A stretch of DNA of 64,000 nt from Bacteroides sp. (lineage in GTDB: Bacteria; Bacteroidota; Bacteroidia; Bacteroidales; Bacteroidaceae): positions 134,169 to 198,168 of the forward strand of contig JAJQDI010000026.1 of NCBI GenBank assembly GCA_021202275.1, given 5' to 3'. Position 1 is the stretch's first letter. The number at the start of each line of letters is the position of its first letter. Of this stretch, positions 54,153 through 63,192 are shown one piece after another. A program made the position numbers and the translations under genes. The notes below the pieces were generated by a model. The model was not told the DNA's origin, did not search any database, and worked only from the letters and a program-made list of their open reading frames with translations.

Positions 54153-54734
54153 ATGGAAAAACTAATAAGAAAAATTGGTCTGGTTGCCCATGACGCCATG
54201 AAGAAAGATCTTATCGAATGGGTGGTCTGGAATTCGGATCTGCTTATGGGGTATAAGTTCTATTGCACAGGTACTACAGGTACGCTCATCCGGGAAGCCC
54301 TGAGAGAGAAACATCCGGATGTAGAGTGGGACATTACCATTCTGAAATCCGGTCCGCTGGGAGGCGATCAGCAGATTGGTTCACGCATTGTAGAGGGAGA
54401 GGTAGATTATCTGTTCTTCTTTACCGATCCGATGACCTTACAGCCTCACGATACGGATGTGAAAGCACTTACCCGCCTGGCTGGGGTAGAGAACATTGTG
54501 TTCTGTTGCAACCGCTCTACGGCCGACCATATCATTTCGAGTCCTTTGTTTGTGGATCCCTGTTATGAGCGTACCCACCCTGACTATTCGGGTTATGCAC
54601 GTCGCTTTGAAGACAAACCGGTGGTTATGGAAGCTGTGGAATCCGTACGTAAGCGTGAACAGGACGAGAGCAAAGAGAACTGTCCGGTAGATTATGTACC
54701 CAGGTCTGTGGCGGAAGAGTTACCGGAAGAATAA
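54153..54734 (+). CDS. mgsA: Methylglyoxal synthase
   Basis: Converts dihydroxyacetone phosphate to methylglyoxal and phosphate, a bypass for phosphosugar stress. The core matches E. coli MgsA: LVAHDAMKKD, TGTTGTLI, the catalytic-Asp loop SGPLGGDQQIG, PHDTDVKAL and the Tyr-containing HPDYSGYARR. At 193 residues it is about 40 longer than E. coli MgsA (152); the extra C-terminal tail is charged (KREQDESKEN). Twelve bases separate it from the GT2 gene. Confidence 0.93.
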   Translation: MEKLIRKIGLVAHDAMKKDLIEWVVWNSDLLMGYKFYCTGTTGTLIREALREKHPDVEWDITILKSGPLGGDQQIGSRIVEGEVDYLFFFTDPMTLQPHDTDVKALTRLAGVENIVFCCNRSTADHIISSPLFVDPCYERTHPDYSGYARRFEDKPVVMEAVESVRKREQDESKENCPVDYVPRSVAEELPEE

Positions 54735-54789
54735 ACGTTTGTTCCGGTTTACGGATCTACCATCCGACAGACAGAGGAAACGGATCTGT

Positions 54790-55164
54790 TCACAGGTGTC
54801 GGCTGCATGACATACTTACTCCGGCACGTTGTATATCCGTACCCATGGGTGGATTGCGTTTATACAATTTGATCCGGATCTCCTGTAAAAGAGGGAAGTG
54901 TTGGAACAGATGCTTCACAATGCGTCCGCATACATGTTCCAGGAGCAGGGAAGGAATATCCATCTCTTTTTTCACGGTTTCTGCTACTTCCGCGTAACTT
55001 ACGGTATCTGCCAGCGTATCACTTTCCGCTGCTTTGCTGAGATCCATTCCCAATTCCAGGTATACGGAATATTCATTTCCTATCTGTTGCTCCTGGGGAG
55101 AAACACCGTGATAAGCATAGAATCGCAGATCTTCCAGAAGGATGTGGCTCTTTTGTATATGCAT
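54790..55164 (-). CDS. folB: Dihydroneopterin aldolase
   Basis: 124 residues of the FolB fold (tunnelling-fold barrel), acting in folate synthesis to cleave 7,8-dihydroneopterin. Motifs: LEDLRFYAYHGVSPQEQ with the conserved Tyr/Glu, DTVSYAEV, LLLEHVCGRI, and the KRNPPM segment with the conserved Lys. Promoter: TATTTTTG at 55198-55191 (minus), 27 bp upstream. No other folate gene is nearby. Confidence 0.92.
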   Translation of the reverse strand: MHIQKSHILLEDLRFYAYHGVSPQEQQIGNEYSVYLELGMDLSKAAESDTLADTVSYAEVAETVKKEMDIPSLLLEHVCGRIVKHLFQHFPLLQEIRIKLYKRNPPMGTDIQRAGVSMSCSRHL

Positions 55165-55190
55165 AGATGTAACTTGGTTTGTTGCTGTGA

Positions 55191-55198
55191 CAAAAATA
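55191..55198 (-). promoter_or_regulatory. -7 promoter box of folB
   Basis: TATTTTTG on the minus strand, 27 bp before the ATG at 55164. Confidence 0.5.
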
Positions 55199-55272
55199 GG
55201 GAATTATTTTTTAGAGCCTGTTTACATTTTGCCCGTTTCTTTATTCAGGCTTATTTTCAGTCACGCTAAAAA

Positions 55273-55306
55273 GAGTTACGATGTACAGATTTACGATGTA
55301 CGATTG
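55273..55306 (+). repeat. Repeat copy I: solo ATTTACG-type arm
   Basis: GAGTTACGATGTAC followed by GATTTACGATGTACGATTG, nearly the same as copy F. A worn CTGTAGAAACG module follows at about 55340. No inverse arm found. Confidence 0.62.
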
Positions 55307-55364
55307 AACATATAATTACTCTCCTGGTTTCATACCCCTGTAGAAACGTGTATGTCTTTTCACA

Positions 55365-56381
55365 TCATTCACAGTTGGTGATCCGGATCAGGTTTTTCTG
55401 GGCAACTACCTGAGGGATCACTTTCAGAAAGATCGGGGTCGTGATCAGAGAAATCCCAAGTACCAGTCCCAAAAGTCCGAATGCCTGTAACCATTCGTTG
55501 TGTAGAAAGCGCGTAGCCAGCGGATAGCTGAAATGCAGGATAGGGCCGTGGATACTGAGGGTAATGATCGAATATCTGCCTAAATAGGAAACCACCGGAA
55601 TGTGTTTGATCTTCTTGCAAAGCAGCATAATAGAAAATATCCCTGCAAATGCGGCTATATACAATTGGAATATATTCCCGCTGTAGTTGTTTGTGCGCAT
55701 TCCCGGTGAAGAGGAAGAAAAATAGAGGATACAGGCAGAGAGAATGACCACCACCGGGATCAGCTTGTCCAGGCGGTGGGGGAAAAGGAAGAAGTTGTAT
55801 CGGCGTATCCAGAACCCTCCGGCATAGAAAGGGAGAGCGGTCATGGCAATATCTATGTAGAGTGGAATGACAATCTGATTTTTTCCCAGGTAGAATCCTG
55901 TGGCGCCGGTCAGGAGGATGGCGAAAAACATAAGACCGACTCTTTTTCTCAGGTAATGCACCAGATAGAAGAGGATGTTACAGTTGAACAGGGCCACCAG
56001 AAACCAGATCGGAGGGTTGAATTTGATCAGACTGTGTCCCTGGAAGATGAGCAGCAATTCGTTCCAGCTCACCGGTTGCTGGAAGGTGCCCGGAGCCACC
56101 AGCCAGACGACATATTTGAGCAGAAAAGCACCTACATAGAAAAAAAGAAAAGGGATCAGCAACTTATTGATTTTACGAAGGGCAAATCCCCGGAAACCTT
56201 CATAGGACTTGAAAAACAACCCGGAGATAAAAAAATAGAGCGGCATCCGGAATGCCGCGATCATGGAGTGGCTGTCGAGCTTGTCAAATGCTCCGCCTAT
56301 ATGAGACATAACGACAAGAATGATGCAGATACCTTTGGTAAGGTCTACAAATTCGATACGTCTGTTCAATGGATCTGTCAT
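55365..56381 (-). CDS. Membrane acyltransferase (acyltransferase 3 family)
   Basis: 338 residues from MTDPLNRRIEF, with about ten membrane helices. The family hallmark is the N-terminal VDLTKGICIILVVMSHI with catalytic-type His and the AFRMPLYFFISGLFF segment. These proteins O-acetylate or O-succinylate glycans at the membrane; the acceptor here is unknown. The GTG at 56402 in the same frame overlaps a -7 box (56409-56402, minus), so 56381 is taken as the start. Confidence 0.88.
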   Translation of the reverse strand: MTDPLNRRIEFVDLTKGICIILVVMSHIGGAFDKLDSHSMIAAFRMPLYFFISGLFFKSYEGFRGFALRKINKLLIPFLFFYVGAFLLKYVVWLVAPGTFQQPVSWNELLLIFQGHSLIKFNPPIWFLVALFNCNILFYLVHYLRKRVGLMFFAILLTGATGFYLGKNQIVIPLYIDIAMTALPFYAGGFWIRRYNFFLFPHRLDKLIPVVVILSACILYFSSSSPGMRTNNYSGNIFQLYIAAFAGIFSIMLLCKKIKHIPVVSYLGRYSIITLSIHGPILHFSYPLATRFLHNEWLQAFGLLGLVLGISLITTPIFLKVIPQVVAQKNLIRITNCE

Positions 56382-56401
56382 GGTTCTTTTCTTTTCGGGC
56401 A

Positions 56402-56409
56402 CAAAGATA
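56402..56409 (-). promoter_or_regulatory. -7 promoter box of the acyltransferase gene
   Basis: TATCTTTG on the minus strand, 20 bp before the ATG at 56381. Confidence 0.55.
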
Positions 56410-56465
56410 CGTCATATGTAGATACAAAGGTTACGAAAATGTTTTCGTAGAGGATATGAAAAGTT

Positions 56466-56516
56466 AAAAAAACCTCTGTTTCTCCTGTATAGCGGGAGAA
56501 CAGAGGCATTTTTTAA
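56466..56516. terminator. Terminator after malQ
   Basis: CCTCTGTTTCTCC pairs with GGGAGAACAGAGG with one bulge; flanked by A- and T-runs. It lies just past the malQ stop (minus strand) and before the acyltransferase promoter. Confidence 0.82.
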
Positions 56517-56531
56517 ATAAAAAAAGATAAT

Positions 56532-59237
56532 TTATTTCTGAGGATCTCTGTTTGTAAGTTGAATAAGCTGCCTGATCTTTTCGTTCACGCTATCGGCTTT
56601 CATCAGTTCTTCCAGAGTGATATGCATACGGTATCTCCAGTAATATTTGGGGTTGGCCGGTACATTGATACGTTCGCCCTGTACATCCGGGTTGCGCCAT
56701 ACTCCATCTATGGAAAGCCAATCCTGGAAGGCAAGTATGCAAAGCATGGATTTGCTGTAGAGGTGATTGCGTACAACCTCTTCACAGATCTCCGGCGTGG
56801 CTACTACCGGTGCTTCTCCATAGTGTCCCAGCATCGTATTGTAGTATCGCTGGGTTTGCTGGTAGTCTTCTTCCCACCAACCTCTCAGTGTAGACATATC
56901 ATGTGTGGATATGGTACATACGGAACGATAGGGATAATGGTCCGTATGTCCGAATGCCAGGGTCGGATCTTTGGGCATCCGCTGGATCTCCAGGCTAAGG
57001 ATACGCAGATCGTTCATGACCGAGGGTACACAATCGGGGATCATTCCCAGGTCTTCTCCACATACGAGCATGCGGGTCGATTGAGTAAGTTGGGGAAGTT
57101 TCTTCATGGCCTGTTCCCGCCAGAACTCGTTGTGGCGGTGATAGTAATACTGATCGTACAGACGGTTGAAGGTAGCTTTTTCCCAGTCGTTCAGCGCCTG
57201 ATAGATATAATCGTGTTGTACACCGATATGTGGGTGATACTTCCCTGGTTCTTTGTGATCAGGAACAAACAGAACGTTGCTGATCAATGCGTACAGACCG
57301 TCTCTTATCCAGATGCTGTCCGAATCTGTTTTACCAGCGAAATAACGTTCTATTTCCCGTTGCGTATCGAATTCCGGACGCATCCGGTATACTTCCCAGG
57401 TATCTGTGGTCTCAATAAACGTCTGTTTCACGAAATCGGTGTGCGGACCGAATATATGTCCGAGGAAATATTCATGAATATAGGGCTTGAGGTAGAATTC
57501 TTCCCGGAAAGGAAGGCCATAACTCTCTATTTCTTCTTTAGACATCGGAAGTGCCGGAACAAACTGTCCGAGCAGACCATGCACGGCGTGCATCGGGATC
57601 TGCCAGATCCGGAAGAACCCGAGAATATGGTCGATCCGGTAGGCATCGAAGTATTCGGACATTTTCCAGAAACGTTTCATCCACCAGCTATATCCGTCTT
57701 TCTCCATGACATCCCAGTTGTAAGTCGGGAGTCCCCAGTTCTGTCCGTTCACCGAGAAATCATCGGGGGGAGCTCCGGCCTGTCCGTCCAGATTGAAGTA
57801 GTGAGGCTCTGTCCAGGCTTCCACACTGTTGCGGCTGATGCCAATGGGAATATCCCCTTTCAGCACAACTCCGTGTTCCCTGGCATATTTGCTGGCTTCG
57901 AGCAACTGCAGATGAAGGTTATATTGTATGTAGAAATAAACGGCGATCTGGGCATAGGCCGGAGATCCGGGTTGACAGAGTGCTTCGATCTCCTCCGCGT
58001 GATAGGTGGAATAGGCTGGCCATGCCCGGAAATCAGGAGTATGGTTCGTATCGCGCAGGTAACTGAATACCGCATAGGGCTGCAACCACTCTTTGTTGGA
58101 TACGAAGAATTCACGGAAGCCTGGGGATGCCAGTACTTTCTCTCCTTCCTGTTCGTAGATCAGACGGAAATATTCCCATTTGGTCCGGTTGACAGCTTCG
58201 TAATCTATAACGGGAAGTTCATTCAGTTCTTTTTGTTTCTTATTGAACTCACTCATCCGTTCTTTATCCTTCAGTTTGCCCAGTTGCCTGATATCCGTAT
58301 ACATCGGATGGAAAGCATAGATGGAAATACTGCTGTAAGGATAAGAATCGGTCCATGTACCGGTCATGGTCGTATCGTTGATCGGCAAGATCTGCACTAC
58401 TTTTTGTTGGGTGCTGACTGCCCAGTCGATCATCTGTTTCATATCGCCGAAGTCGCCTACGCCGAAACTGTTTTCCGATCTCAGTGAGAAAACCGGTATG
58501 GCTACTCCCGCGCCTTTCCATTCGGGTAGGTCGAAATGAACATATCTGTCTGACAAAATGTACGATTCGTTTGGCTTGAGCTGAGGAACAGCCAGATAAC
58601 GGTTGGGGTTCACTTCCCAGCTCTCTGCCCGTTTTTCTTTCTTATTGTACAGAACAAACTTATATTCCAGCGGGAACGTCAGTTTGGTGATATCCAGCTC
58701 TGCCTGCCATTCGGGGAAATATGCATCACTCATCATACAGGCCTTTTCGGGATCCCAGTCTCCCAACGCCTTCTGGTTGCCACAGATGGCCAGGCAATAG
58801 TCCTGGGTCAGGCGGGGTGCATAAGCCTTGATGATAAGCCCTTTCTTATAGGATTTGGGTATTTCCGAACGTTCGTGATGGGCAAGCAGCGACTCGGTAA
58901 AGGCCGAACTGTAAAAGTACTGGTCTTCCGGTATGGTCTTCCAGCTGTCATAGACATAGTACTTTTTTTTCGGATCGTTGGGAAGGAAAAGAGTCCGGGG
59001 GATATTGTCCCACTCTTTCCGTATCAATTGTCCGTCGCGAAAAACTCCGTATGCATACGTAAACTTTACAGGCTCGGTGATCCGGAATTCTTTTTCCACC
59101 AACCAATGTATGCCATCTACTGTGGTTAATGGCAACGCGTGCGAAGCGTCGTTGCTGCCGGTCTCGGGTGCCGAACCGATCAACCGTATGTCTTCTCCCC
59201 AGTTGGTTCGGTATTCGATATGAAATGATAAGATCAT
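56532..59237 (-). CDS. malQ: 4-alpha-glucanotransferase with N-terminal starch-binding domains
   Basis: 901 residues, the large MalQ form. Two CBM20-like starch-binding modules occupy about 1-115 and 120-245 (each with aromatic pairs such as KEWDNIP and LGDWDPEKA). The GH77 catalytic domain follows: nucleophile Asp in YRIDHILGFFR, acid/base Glu in CGEDLGMIPDC, and THDMSTLRGWW. It disproportionates maltodextrins in the cytoplasm, a normal part of Bacteroidetes glycogen and starch metabolism. No signal peptide. No other sus or glycogen genes are in the window. Confidence 0.95.
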   Translation of the reverse strand: MILSFHIEYRTNWGEDIRLIGSAPETGSNDASHALPLTTVDGIHWLVEKEFRITEPVKFTYAYGVFRDGQLIRKEWDNIPRTLFLPNDPKKKYYVYDSWKTIPEDQYFYSSAFTESLLAHHERSEIPKSYKKGLIIKAYAPRLTQDYCLAICGNQKALGDWDPEKACMMSDAYFPEWQAELDITKLTFPLEYKFVLYNKKEKRAESWEVNPNRYLAVPQLKPNESYILSDRYVHFDLPEWKGAGVAIPVFSLRSENSFGVGDFGDMKQMIDWAVSTQQKVVQILPINDTTMTGTWTDSYPYSSISIYAFHPMYTDIRQLGKLKDKERMSEFNKKQKELNELPVIDYEAVNRTKWEYFRLIYEQEGEKVLASPGFREFFVSNKEWLQPYAVFSYLRDTNHTPDFRAWPAYSTYHAEEIEALCQPGSPAYAQIAVYFYIQYNLHLQLLEASKYAREHGVVLKGDIPIGISRNSVEAWTEPHYFNLDGQAGAPPDDFSVNGQNWGLPTYNWDVMEKDGYSWWMKRFWKMSEYFDAYRIDHILGFFRIWQIPMHAVHGLLGQFVPALPMSKEEIESYGLPFREEFYLKPYIHEYFLGHIFGPHTDFVKQTFIETTDTWEVYRMRPEFDTQREIERYFAGKTDSDSIWIRDGLYALISNVLFVPDHKEPGKYHPHIGVQHDYIYQALNDWEKATFNRLYDQYYYHRHNEFWREQAMKKLPQLTQSTRMLVCGEDLGMIPDCVPSVMNDLRILSLEIQRMPKDPTLAFGHTDHYPYRSVCTISTHDMSTLRGWWEEDYQQTQRYYNTMLGHYGEAPVVATPEICEEVVRNHLYSKSMLCILAFQDWLSIDGVWRNPDVQGERINVPANPKYYWRYRMHITLEELMKADSVNEKIRQLIQLTNRDPQK

Positions 59238-59460
59238 ATATATTAGATTTGATGATTACTAAAAGCTTGTACCTATACAGTTTACTGCAAGTATAAAGAT
59301 ATTATTCAGGAATTTGTTTATTCTCTTTTAGCTAAATAGTTTAAATCGTATGCAAACGTTTGTGTGCAAGATGTTGTTAAACATGAAAAGGAGCTTGAAA
59401 GGCTCCTCTTCGTGTTTGATGCGCATATGCGGATATTGTATGATCAGACTTTGCCGGCAG

Positions 59461-61998
59461 TTATCCGCAGCGCGAAGCCCCACAGGTAGTACAGATCAGA
59501 CAACCTTCCTGATAGACCAGAGTTTCATTCTCACAGTTCGGACATTTTTTTCCTTTCGCTTCCGTACCATCCTGAATGTATTTTTTCAGTGCGCGTTCCA
59601 CACCGTTTTTCCAGGTATTAATGTTCTCACTGTCGAGTTGCAGCGATCCTACCAGTTTGATTACCTGCTCTATCGGCATCCTCCAACGCAAAACCCCGGA
59701 AATGAGCTTGGCATAGTTCCAGTATTCTTTGTTGAACTTTTCGGAGAGTCCTTCAATGGTGGTTTTGTATCCGCGTTTGTTTTTGAACTGGAAGTCGTAC
59801 CGTTTGTTGCCATTCTCATCTACATTTTTGATAATGTATCCGCTGTTGACACTTTTGGGTAGCAGGATCCCTTCGTCGTCGTCCTGCAGACCCGTGAATA
59901 TCTCGTACGGTCTTCCGTCCAGGAGTCCGATGAAAGCCACCCATTTTTCCTTGTTGTTCTGGAATTTGACTACATCGGCCTCCAGAATAGTCGGGCGTAC
60001 TTCTACTACAGTGGGTGGTTTGCAGGGAGGAAGTTCCTCTTTCTTGTCAGACTTGGTAGAGATCAGTACCCCCGAACGGGAACCGTCACGGTACACCGTA
60101 CATCCTTTGCAACCCGATTTCCAGGCTTCTACATACAGGCGGTTTACCAATTCTTCGGATACATCATTGGGCAGGTTGATCGTCACACTGATGGAATGAT
60201 CTACCCATTTCTGGATACGTCCCTGCATTTTGACTTTCATCAGCCAGTCTACATCGTTGGAAGTTGCTTTGTAATAGGGCGATTTCTCTACCAGGGCATC
60301 AATCTCTTCCTGGGTATATCGACGTGCCGGATCGTAGCCATTGGCCTCCATCCAGGTTACGAACTTATGGTGGAACACAATGTATTCTTCAAAAGCGTCT
60401 CCGGTATCGTCTACGAAATCTACCCGTACTTGTGTATCGTTCGGATTGACTTTCCGGCGACGTTTGTAGACCGGCAGGAAGACCGGTTCAATACCTGAAG
60501 TGGTTTGTGTCATCAGGCTGGTGGTCCCTGTCGGAGCGATCGTCAGGCAAGCAATGTTGCGACGACCGTATTTGGCCATTTCCTGATAGAGTTCCGGATC
60601 TGCCTCTTTCAGGCGATTGATAAACGGATTGTTCTTTTCCTTTTCCGTGTCGTAGATAGCAAAGGGTCCCCGTTCTTTCGCCATTTCTACGGAAGAGCGG
60701 TAGGCAGCCAGAGCCACTGTCCGGTGTACTTTTTCGGAGAAATCCGTAGCCTCTTCCGTCCCGTAGCGCAGGCCCAGCGCGGCCAGCATATCTCCTTCTG
60801 CTGTAATACCTACACCTGTACGTCTTCCCTGACTGGTTTTCTTATAAATCTTTTCCCACAAAATACGTTCCGTGCGTTTTACCTCTTCTTCTTCCGGATC
60901 TTCGTCGATCTTCTGCAGGATCTGCTCTATTTTTTCCTGTTCGAGATCAATGATATCGTCCATGATCCGTTGAGCCAGTCCGACATGCTTGCTGAACAGT
61001 TCAAAGTCGAAATACGCGTCTTCTTTGAATGGGTTCACTACATACGAATACAGGTTGATGGCAAGCAGGCGGCAGGAATCGTACGGACACAGCGGGATCT
61101 CACCGCACGGGTTTGTGGATACGGTCTTGTATCCGAGATCCGCATAACAATCGGGAACAGATTCCCGGATGATGGTATCCCAGAACAACACACCTGGTTC
61201 CGCTGATTTCCAGGCATTGTGTACAATCTTTTTCCACAGAGTGGCCGCATCGATCTCTTTGGAGGTCATGGGGGTCTCCGCATCGATCGGATATTGTTGT
61301 GTATAGGGTGTGTTTTCAGTAGCCGCCTTCATGAATTCATCATCCAGCTTCACGGATACGTTGGCCCCTGTCACCTTACCCTCCGTCATTTTGGCATCGA
61401 TAAAGGATTCGGAGTCGGGATGTTTGATCGATACGCTCAGCATCAACGCGCCGCGCCGTCCGTCCTGCGCGACTTCGCGGGTAGAATTGGAATAGCGTTC
61501 CATGAAAGGGACGAGTCCTGTGGAGGTAAGGGCGGAATTCTTCACCGGAGAGCCTTTGGGACGAATGTGTGAAAGGTCGTGACCTACACCTCCGCGTCTT
61601 TTCATGAGCTGTACTTGTTCTTCATCCACTTTAATGATGGCACCGTAGGAGTCTGCCTCACCTTCCATACCGATCACGAAACAGTTGGAGAGGGAAGCGA
61701 TCTGGTAATTGTTTCCGATACCTGTCATCGGGCTCCCTTGCGGAACAATGTATTTGAAATGGTCCAGCAGTTCAAATAATTCCTGGGGGGTAAGTGGATT
61801 TGCGTACTTCGCTTCGATGCGCGCTACTTCATTGGCAATGCGCCAATGCATGTCTTCCGGAGACTTTTCATAAATATTTCCGAAAGAATCTTTGACGGCG
61901 TATTTGTTGACCCACACGCGTGCGGCGAGCTCGTCGCCCTGGAAGTATTGTAAAGATTCTTTAAATGCTTCTTCGTAAGAATACGTTGCTGGTTCCAC
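59461..61998 (-). CDS. nrdJ: Adenosylcobalamin-dependent (class II) ribonucleoside-diphosphate reductase
   Basis: 845 residues. Radical-site motifs are present: GVGHDLSHIRPKG, the NPCGEIPLCPYDSC active-site region (about 300) with Asn, Cys and Glu, and APTGTTSLM. The C-terminus carries a zinc-ribbon-like CPNC...CTTCGASRCG that includes the redox Cys pair. Class II enzymes work with or without oxygen but need B12. No cobalamin riboswitch was recognised in the 5' region; a -7 box lies at 62081-62074 (minus). Confidence 0.95.
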   Translation of the reverse strand: MEPATYSYEEAFKESLQYFQGDELAARVWVNKYAVKDSFGNIYEKSPEDMHWRIANEVARIEAKYANPLTPQELFELLDHFKYIVPQGSPMTGIGNNYQIASLSNCFVIGMEGEADSYGAIIKVDEEQVQLMKRRGGVGHDLSHIRPKGSPVKNSALTSTGLVPFMERYSNSTREVAQDGRRGALMLSVSIKHPDSESFIDAKMTEGKVTGANVSVKLDDEFMKAATENTPYTQQYPIDAETPMTSKEIDAATLWKKIVHNAWKSAEPGVLFWDTIIRESVPDCYADLGYKTVSTNPCGEIPLCPYDSCRLLAINLYSYVVNPFKEDAYFDFELFSKHVGLAQRIMDDIIDLEQEKIEQILQKIDEDPEEEEVKRTERILWEKIYKKTSQGRRTGVGITAEGDMLAALGLRYGTEEATDFSEKVHRTVALAAYRSSVEMAKERGPFAIYDTEKEKNNPFINRLKEADPELYQEMAKYGRRNIACLTIAPTGTTSLMTQTTSGIEPVFLPVYKRRRKVNPNDTQVRVDFVDDTGDAFEEYIVFHHKFVTWMEANGYDPARRYTQEEIDALVEKSPYYKATSNDVDWLMKVKMQGRIQKWVDHSISVTINLPNDVSEELVNRLYVEAWKSGCKGCTVYRDGSRSGVLISTKSDKKEELPPCKPPTVVEVRPTILEADVVKFQNNKEKWVAFIGLLDGRPYEIFTGLQDDDEGILLPKSVNSGYIIKNVDENGNKRYDFQFKNKRGYKTTIEGLSEKFNKEYWNYAKLISGVLRWRMPIEQVIKLVGSLQLDSENINTWKNGVERALKKYIQDGTEAKGKKCPNCENETLVYQEGCLICTTCGASRCG

Positions 61999-62073
61999 GA
62001 TATTTTTTGCTTTAGATTTAGTTATTGAATGTGAAATTCTGGTAGAAGGAATATTTCATTTCAAATGTTGCTG

Positions 62074-62081
62074 CAAAACTA
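62074..62081 (-). promoter_or_regulatory. -7 promoter box of nrdJ
   Basis: TAGTTTTG on the minus strand, 75 bp before the ATG at 61998. Confidence 0.45.
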
Positions 62082-62263
62082 AAAAGGTTTTCTATTATAT
62101 CAAAATAAAAATCATATAATTTATCAACAACTATCAAGTTTTCCATTTTTATTAGTTAATTCGTTGATTATTAAAATATAATCTTTTTGTTTTCAGTGGT
62201 AAAATTTTCTTTTCTGAAAATTAAAATATAAGATGGATTTGACAAAATAGTCATACTTTGTGT

Positions 62264-62271
62264 TATCTTTG
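62264..62271 (+). promoter_or_regulatory. -7 promoter box of the nitroreductase gene
   Basis: TATCTTTG with TTTG 22 bp upstream (62238-62241); 12 bp before the ATG at 62284, giving an almost leaderless message. Confidence 0.6.
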
Positions 62272-62283
62272 CAAATAAAAACG

Positions 62284-63024
62284 ATGTTTGAATCCGTAAA
62301 AGAACGTAGAACAGTACGGAAGTACCTTCAAAAAGATATTTCCGAAGACTTGTTAAATGATTTGCTTGAAACTTCCTGTCGTACGGCTACGGTGGGGAAT
62401 ATGCAGGTATATAGTATTGTAGTAACCCGCGACGCTGGCATGAAAGAGAAACTGGCTCCTGCTCATTTCAACCAACCGATGGTGAAACAGGCATCTGTTG
62501 TACTTACTTTCTGTACAGATTTCCACCGTTTCAGCCAGTGGTGCCGGGAAAGGAACGCGGAGCCGGGCTACGACAATCTCCTGTCTTTCCTGAATGCCGC
62601 AACAGATGCTTTACTGGTGGCTCAGACGTTTTGTACATTGGCTGAAGAGGCCGGCTTAGGAACCTGTTACCTGGGAACTGCTATTTATAATCCTCAGCAG
62701 ATCATTGATGTGCTGGGATTGCCCGAACTGGTATTTCCGGTGATCACTGTTACCCTGGGCTATCCGGATGAGCATCCGGCTCAGGTAGACCGGTTGCCTC
62801 TGGAAGCTGTAGTGCATACCGAGCATTACCATTCTTTTTCTCCGGAAGATATAGACCGGTTGTATCATACGAAGGAATCTCTGCCGGAAAACAAACAATA
62901 TGTGGCGGAAAATAAAAAAGAGACCCTGGCGCAGGTGTTTACGGATGTGCGTTATACAAAACGTGTGAATGAGGCATTGTCGGCCAATCTGCTGGAGATC
63001 CTGAAAAAGCAGAAATTTCTGTAA
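62284..63024 (+). CDS. Nitroreductase-family flavoprotein
   Basis: 246 residues from MFESVKERRTVRKY, which holds the FMN-phosphate Arg pair. GNMQVYSIVV, GLGTCYLG and VTLGYP follow as in NfsA-like nitroreductases. Expected to be an FMN-dependent NAD(P)H oxidoreductase in the cytoplasm; natural substrate unknown. The C-terminal 50 residues, rich in Lys and Glu, extend beyond the flavin fold as in NfsA. The -7 box leaves only this ATG, not the one at 62260. Confidence 0.9.
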   Translation: MFESVKERRTVRKYLQKDISEDLLNDLLETSCRTATVGNMQVYSIVVTRDAGMKEKLAPAHFNQPMVKQASVVLTFCTDFHRFSQWCRERNAEPGYDNLLSFLNAATDALLVAQTFCTLAEEAGLGTCYLGTAIYNPQQIIDVLGLPELVFPVITVTLGYPDEHPAQVDRLPLEAVVHTEHYHSFSPEDIDRLYHTKESLPENKQYVAENKKETLAQVFTDVRYTKRVNEALSANLLEILKKQKFL

Positions 63025-63120
63025 GCAGGAGAAGTTATCGCTGAAAAAGAAAAAGGATGCCTTTTACGTAACTGAAGATAAACTTAAATGTATATACTCT
63101 GTTACGGAGTAGTGAAAAAT

Positions 63121-63167
63121 AAAAAACCGGAAAAGCCATGGATACATTCCTGCTTTTCCGGTTTTTC
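63121..63167. terminator. Bidirectional terminator between nitroreductase and dnaA
   Basis: AAAAACCGGAAAAGC pairs with GCTTTTCCGGTTTTT around a loop of about 16 nt; serves both convergent genes. Confidence 0.85.
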
Positions 63168-63192
63168 TTTCCTGAAATAAATCGGAAGTTGT

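Noticed and set aside
56559..58487. 642-codon open frame antisense to malQ
   Set aside because: malQ on the opposite strand has every GH77 motif; the long antisense frame follows from its codon bias and shows no recognisable domain.
61999..62283. Cobalamin riboswitch upstream of the B12-dependent reductase
   Set aside because: The leader is AT-rich, and no B12-box-like sequence or multi-arm structure was recognised.
63025..63192. Replication origin beside dnaA
   Set aside because: No TTATCCACA-like boxes or AT-rich unwinding region were seen on this side; the other side of dnaA is outside the window.
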